Assembly (NCBI RefSeq): GCF_900108095.1
Contig: NZ_FNWL01000002.1
Coordinates: 478,748 to 542,747, forward strand
Source of the DNA: Natronorubrum sediminis
GTDB lineage: Archaea > Halobacteriota > Halobacteria > Halobacteriales > Natrialbaceae
Length of the DNA: 64,000 nucleotides
Reading direction: 5' to 3'
The translations under genes and the position numbers were made by a program. Within the stretch, counting starts at the first letter, position 1. Every line of letters begins with the position of its first letter. Positions 62,044 to 64,000 of the stretch are shown here, piece by piece. The notes beneath the pieces were generated by a model, which was not told where the DNA came from, made no database searches, and saw only the letters and a program-made list of their open reading frames with translations.

Positions 62044-63251
62044 CGCTCATCACCGACGTTCGGCTCCGACGGATCCTCGACTCGCGGGGGAACCCGACTG
62101 TCGAGGCTGACGTCGTCACCGAAAGCGGCGGATTCGGCCGTGCTGGCGCACCAAGTGGTGCCAGTACGGGCGAGTACGAGGCCGTCGAACGGCCGCCTGC
62201 GGAGGCGATTGCCGCGGCCCGTGAACACGCTGTGCCGCGACTCGTCGGTGAGGCGTACGCCGGGAACCAACGAGAAGTCGACACCATTCTACACGCTGCA
62301 GACGGAACGGACGACTTCTCGAAAATCGGTGCGAACAGTGCGGTCGCCATCTCGATGGCCGCCGCAAAAGCTGGTGCCGACGTGCTCGGCGCACCCTTAT
62401 TCCAGCACCTCGGTGGTGCGTTTCGCGGCGAGAACTTCCCGGTCCCGCTCGGAAACGTCGTCGGTGGTGGCGAACACGCTGCCGATGCGACCGACATTCA
62501 GGAGTTTTTGGTCGCACCAGTTGGCGCACCCAGTATCGAAGACGCCGTCTTCGCGAACGCCGCCGTCCACGGGGTCGTCGCCGATTTGCTCGAGGAACGT
62601 GACGTTCCATCGGGCAAGGGCGATGAAGGTGCGTGGGCACCGTCGATCGACGACGAAGCGGCGTTCGAGGTCGTCGACGAGGCGGTCTCGCAGGTCGAAG
62701 ACGACGTCGGCTTCGAGATTCGATTCGGTCTCGACGTCGCGGCCGCCGAGATGTACGACGCCGACTCGGAAACCTACGAGTACGAGTCTGCGGGCATCAA
62801 CCGTGACACCGACGAGCAAATCGAGTACATCGCCGACCTCGTCCGTGAATACGACCTCGTCTACGTCGAGGATCCACTCGACGAGAACGACTACGAAGCG
62901 TTCGCCGATCTCACCGATAGAGTCGGCGACCGGACGCTGATCTGTGGCGACGACCTCTTCGTCACCAACACCGATCGACTCACTGAGGGCATCGACCAAG
63001 GGGCTGGAAACAGCATCCTGATCAAGCCCAACCAGATCGGAACGCTTTCCGACGCCTTCGACGCGATCGAACTCGCGACGGAGAACGGATACGATTCGGT
63101 CGTCTCCCACCGTTCGGGCGAGACCGAGGACGCGACGATCGCACACCTCGCCGTCGCGACCGACGCACCCTTCATCAAGACGGGTGCCGTCGGCGGCGAG
63201 CGAACCGCTAAACTCAACGAGCTCATCAGAATCGCAGACGACGCGACATGA
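62040..63251 (+). CDS. eno: Enolase
   Basis: 403 residues. [19 protein letters not shown] and [15 protein letters not shown] at the N-terminus, [18 protein letters not shown] (metal Glu/Asp), [23 protein letters not shown] (catalytic Lys) and [20 protein letters not shown] (substrate loop) are in place. It interconverts 2-phosphoglycerate and phosphoenolpyruvate. Embedded in the ribosomal operon as in other haloarchaea; coupled to rpoK upstream and to uS2 downstream by ATGA overlaps. Confidence 0.97.
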   Translation: MTLITDVRLRRILDSRGNPTVEADVVTESGGFGRAGAPSGASTGEYEAVERPPAEAIAAAREHAVPRLVGEAYAGNQREVDTILHAADGTDDFSKIGANSAVAISMAAAKAGADVLGAPLFQHLGGAFRGENFPVPLGNVVGGGEHAADATDIQEFLVAPVGAPSIEDAVFANAAVHGVVADLLEERDVPSGKGDEGAWAPSIDDEAAFEVVDEAVSQVEDDVGFEIRFGLDVAAAEMYDADSETYEYESAGINRDTDEQIEYIADLVREYDLVYVEDPLDENDYEAFADLTDRVGDRTLICGDDLFVTNTDRLTEGIDQGAGNSILIKPNQIGTLSDAFDAIELATENGYDSVVSHRSGETEDATIAHLAVATDAPFIKTGAVGGERTAKLNELIRIADDAT

Positions 63252-64000
63252 CAGATAACGACGCAACCCAGGAAGGGCTCGACGCTGCCGAGTCGGAGAT
63301 CGACGAGGAGCCAGCAGAAGGTGCTGGTCCCGCCGCCGACCCCGACGACGACGTCGAGCCAGCCGACGAACAGTCCACCGATGCCGAGGCCGACGCGGCC
63401 GACGCTTCGGAAGAACCAGTCACTGGCGAGGACGCCGACGACGCCGGTCCAACCCTCGACGACGACGTAATGTCCGACGAGGAAGCGGATCTCCTCATTC
63501 CCGTCGAGGACTACCTCGGTGCCGGTGTCCACATCGGGACCCAGCAAAAGACCGACGACATGGAGCGGTTCATCCACCGCGTCCGAACCGACGGTCTGTA
63601 CGTACTGGACGTCTCGAAGACCGACGGCCGTATTCGAACGGCCGCGGACTTCCTCGCGAACTACGACCCAGAACAGATTCTGGTCACCTCGAGTCGTCAG
63701 TACGGTCGCTTCCCAGCGGAAAAGTTCGCCGAAGCCGTGGGCGCTCGTGCCCGCACCGGTCGCTTCATCCCGGGAACGCTGACGAACCCCAAGTACGACG
63801 GGTACATCGAGCCTGATGTTCTCGTCGTCACGGACCCAATCGGTGACGCCCAAGCAGTCAAAGAGGCGATCACGGTCGGGATCCCAGTCATCGCGATGTG
63901 TGACTCGAACAACCAGGTCAGCAACGTCGACCTCGTCGTCCCGACGAACAACAAGGGTCGTAAGGCCCTCTCGGTCGTCTACTGGCTGCTCGCCAACGAA
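63248..64000 (+). CDS. rps2: Ribosomal protein uS2 (3' end beyond window)
   Basis: 251 codons visible with no stop before the right edge. An acidic N-terminal extension of about 80 residues (Asp/Glu/Ala-rich) typical of haloarchaea precedes the conserved core: [108 protein letters not shown] and [42 protein letters not shown] overlaps the enolase TGA by four bases. Confidence 0.97.
   Translation, partial: MTDNDATQEGLDAAESEIDEEPAEGAGPAADPDDDVEPADEQSTDAEADAADASEEPVTGEDADDAGPTLDDDVMSDEEADLLIPVEDYLGAGVHIGTQQKTDDMERFIHRVRTDGLYVLDVSKTDGRIRTAADFLANYDPEQILVTSSRQYGRFPAEKFAEAVGARARTGRFIPGTLTNPKYDGYIEPDVLVVTDPIGDAQAVKEAITVGIPVIAMCDSNNQVSNVDLVVPTNNKGRKALSVVYWLLANE

Overview
The window is chromosomal DNA from a halophilic archaeon. 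Evidence: GC-rich coding DNA with strongly acidic products, twin-arginine lipoproteins, promoters with a TATA box about 27 bases ahead of leaderless start codons, and archaeal information-processing genes (TFB, FttA, PriS, GINS, Cdc48, RpoD/N/K, RtcB with archease). Protein resemblance suggests the Natrialbales (Natrinema/Haloterrigena-like); that placement is inference. I saw no insertion sequence, integrase, CRISPR array or replication origin.

Layout. 1-1.5 kb: 3' part of a CHAT-protease-like gene split by a perfect 34-bp tandem duplication lying on its catalytic-His motif. 2-9 kb: UspA, a RAD55/KaiC-like protein, MutS, a DoxX-like membrane protein, the mismatch endonuclease NucS/EndoMS and a Tat lipoprotein. 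9-12.6 kb: the termination nuclease FttA behind an unusually long structured leader, then a DMT permease. 12.6-16.6 kb: an extracytoplasmic-binding-protein ABC transporter of the spermidine/putrescine type. 16.7-19 kb: BluB, an Nth glycosylase and a DUF371 protein. 19-24 kb: a sodium:solute symporter, an NrpR-like regulator, a class III aminotransferase and a ureohydrolase, which together look like a guanidino/polyamine nitrogen locus. 24-29.5 kb: phosphodiesterase/phosphatase family, pyrophosphatase, PadR regulator, RNase HI pair, TFB. 29.5-38.5 kb: a poly-acidic lipoprotein, GfcR, HAD proteins, a Bat-type regulator, a DapA-family aldolase, acyl-CoA dehydrogenase, PanB and an alpha/beta hydrolase. 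38.7-46 kb: a small protein coupled to Cdc48, MFS permease, peroxiredoxin, GINS-PriS and a GNAT protein. 46-51 kb: archease, RtcB and a large cohesin-like surface protein. 51-52.5 kb: a less GC-rich stretch with orphan ORFs. 52.5-57.4 kb: MoaA and a DUF4129-DUF58-membrane-protein operon without a MoxR ATPase. 57.7-64 kb: tRNA-Ser and the classic ribosomal/RNA-polymerase operon (uS13, uS4, uS11, RpoD, tRNA-Leu, eL18, uL13, uS9, RpoN, RpoK, enolase, uS2), running off the right edge.

Most of the window is core genome. The points most worth a second look are the duplication-inactivated (or switchable) CHAT gene, the operator-like palindrome and hairpins ahead of fttA, MutS beside NucS, the NrpR-controlled nitrogen locus with an inverted repeat in its divergent promoter, and several coding-like gene remnants.
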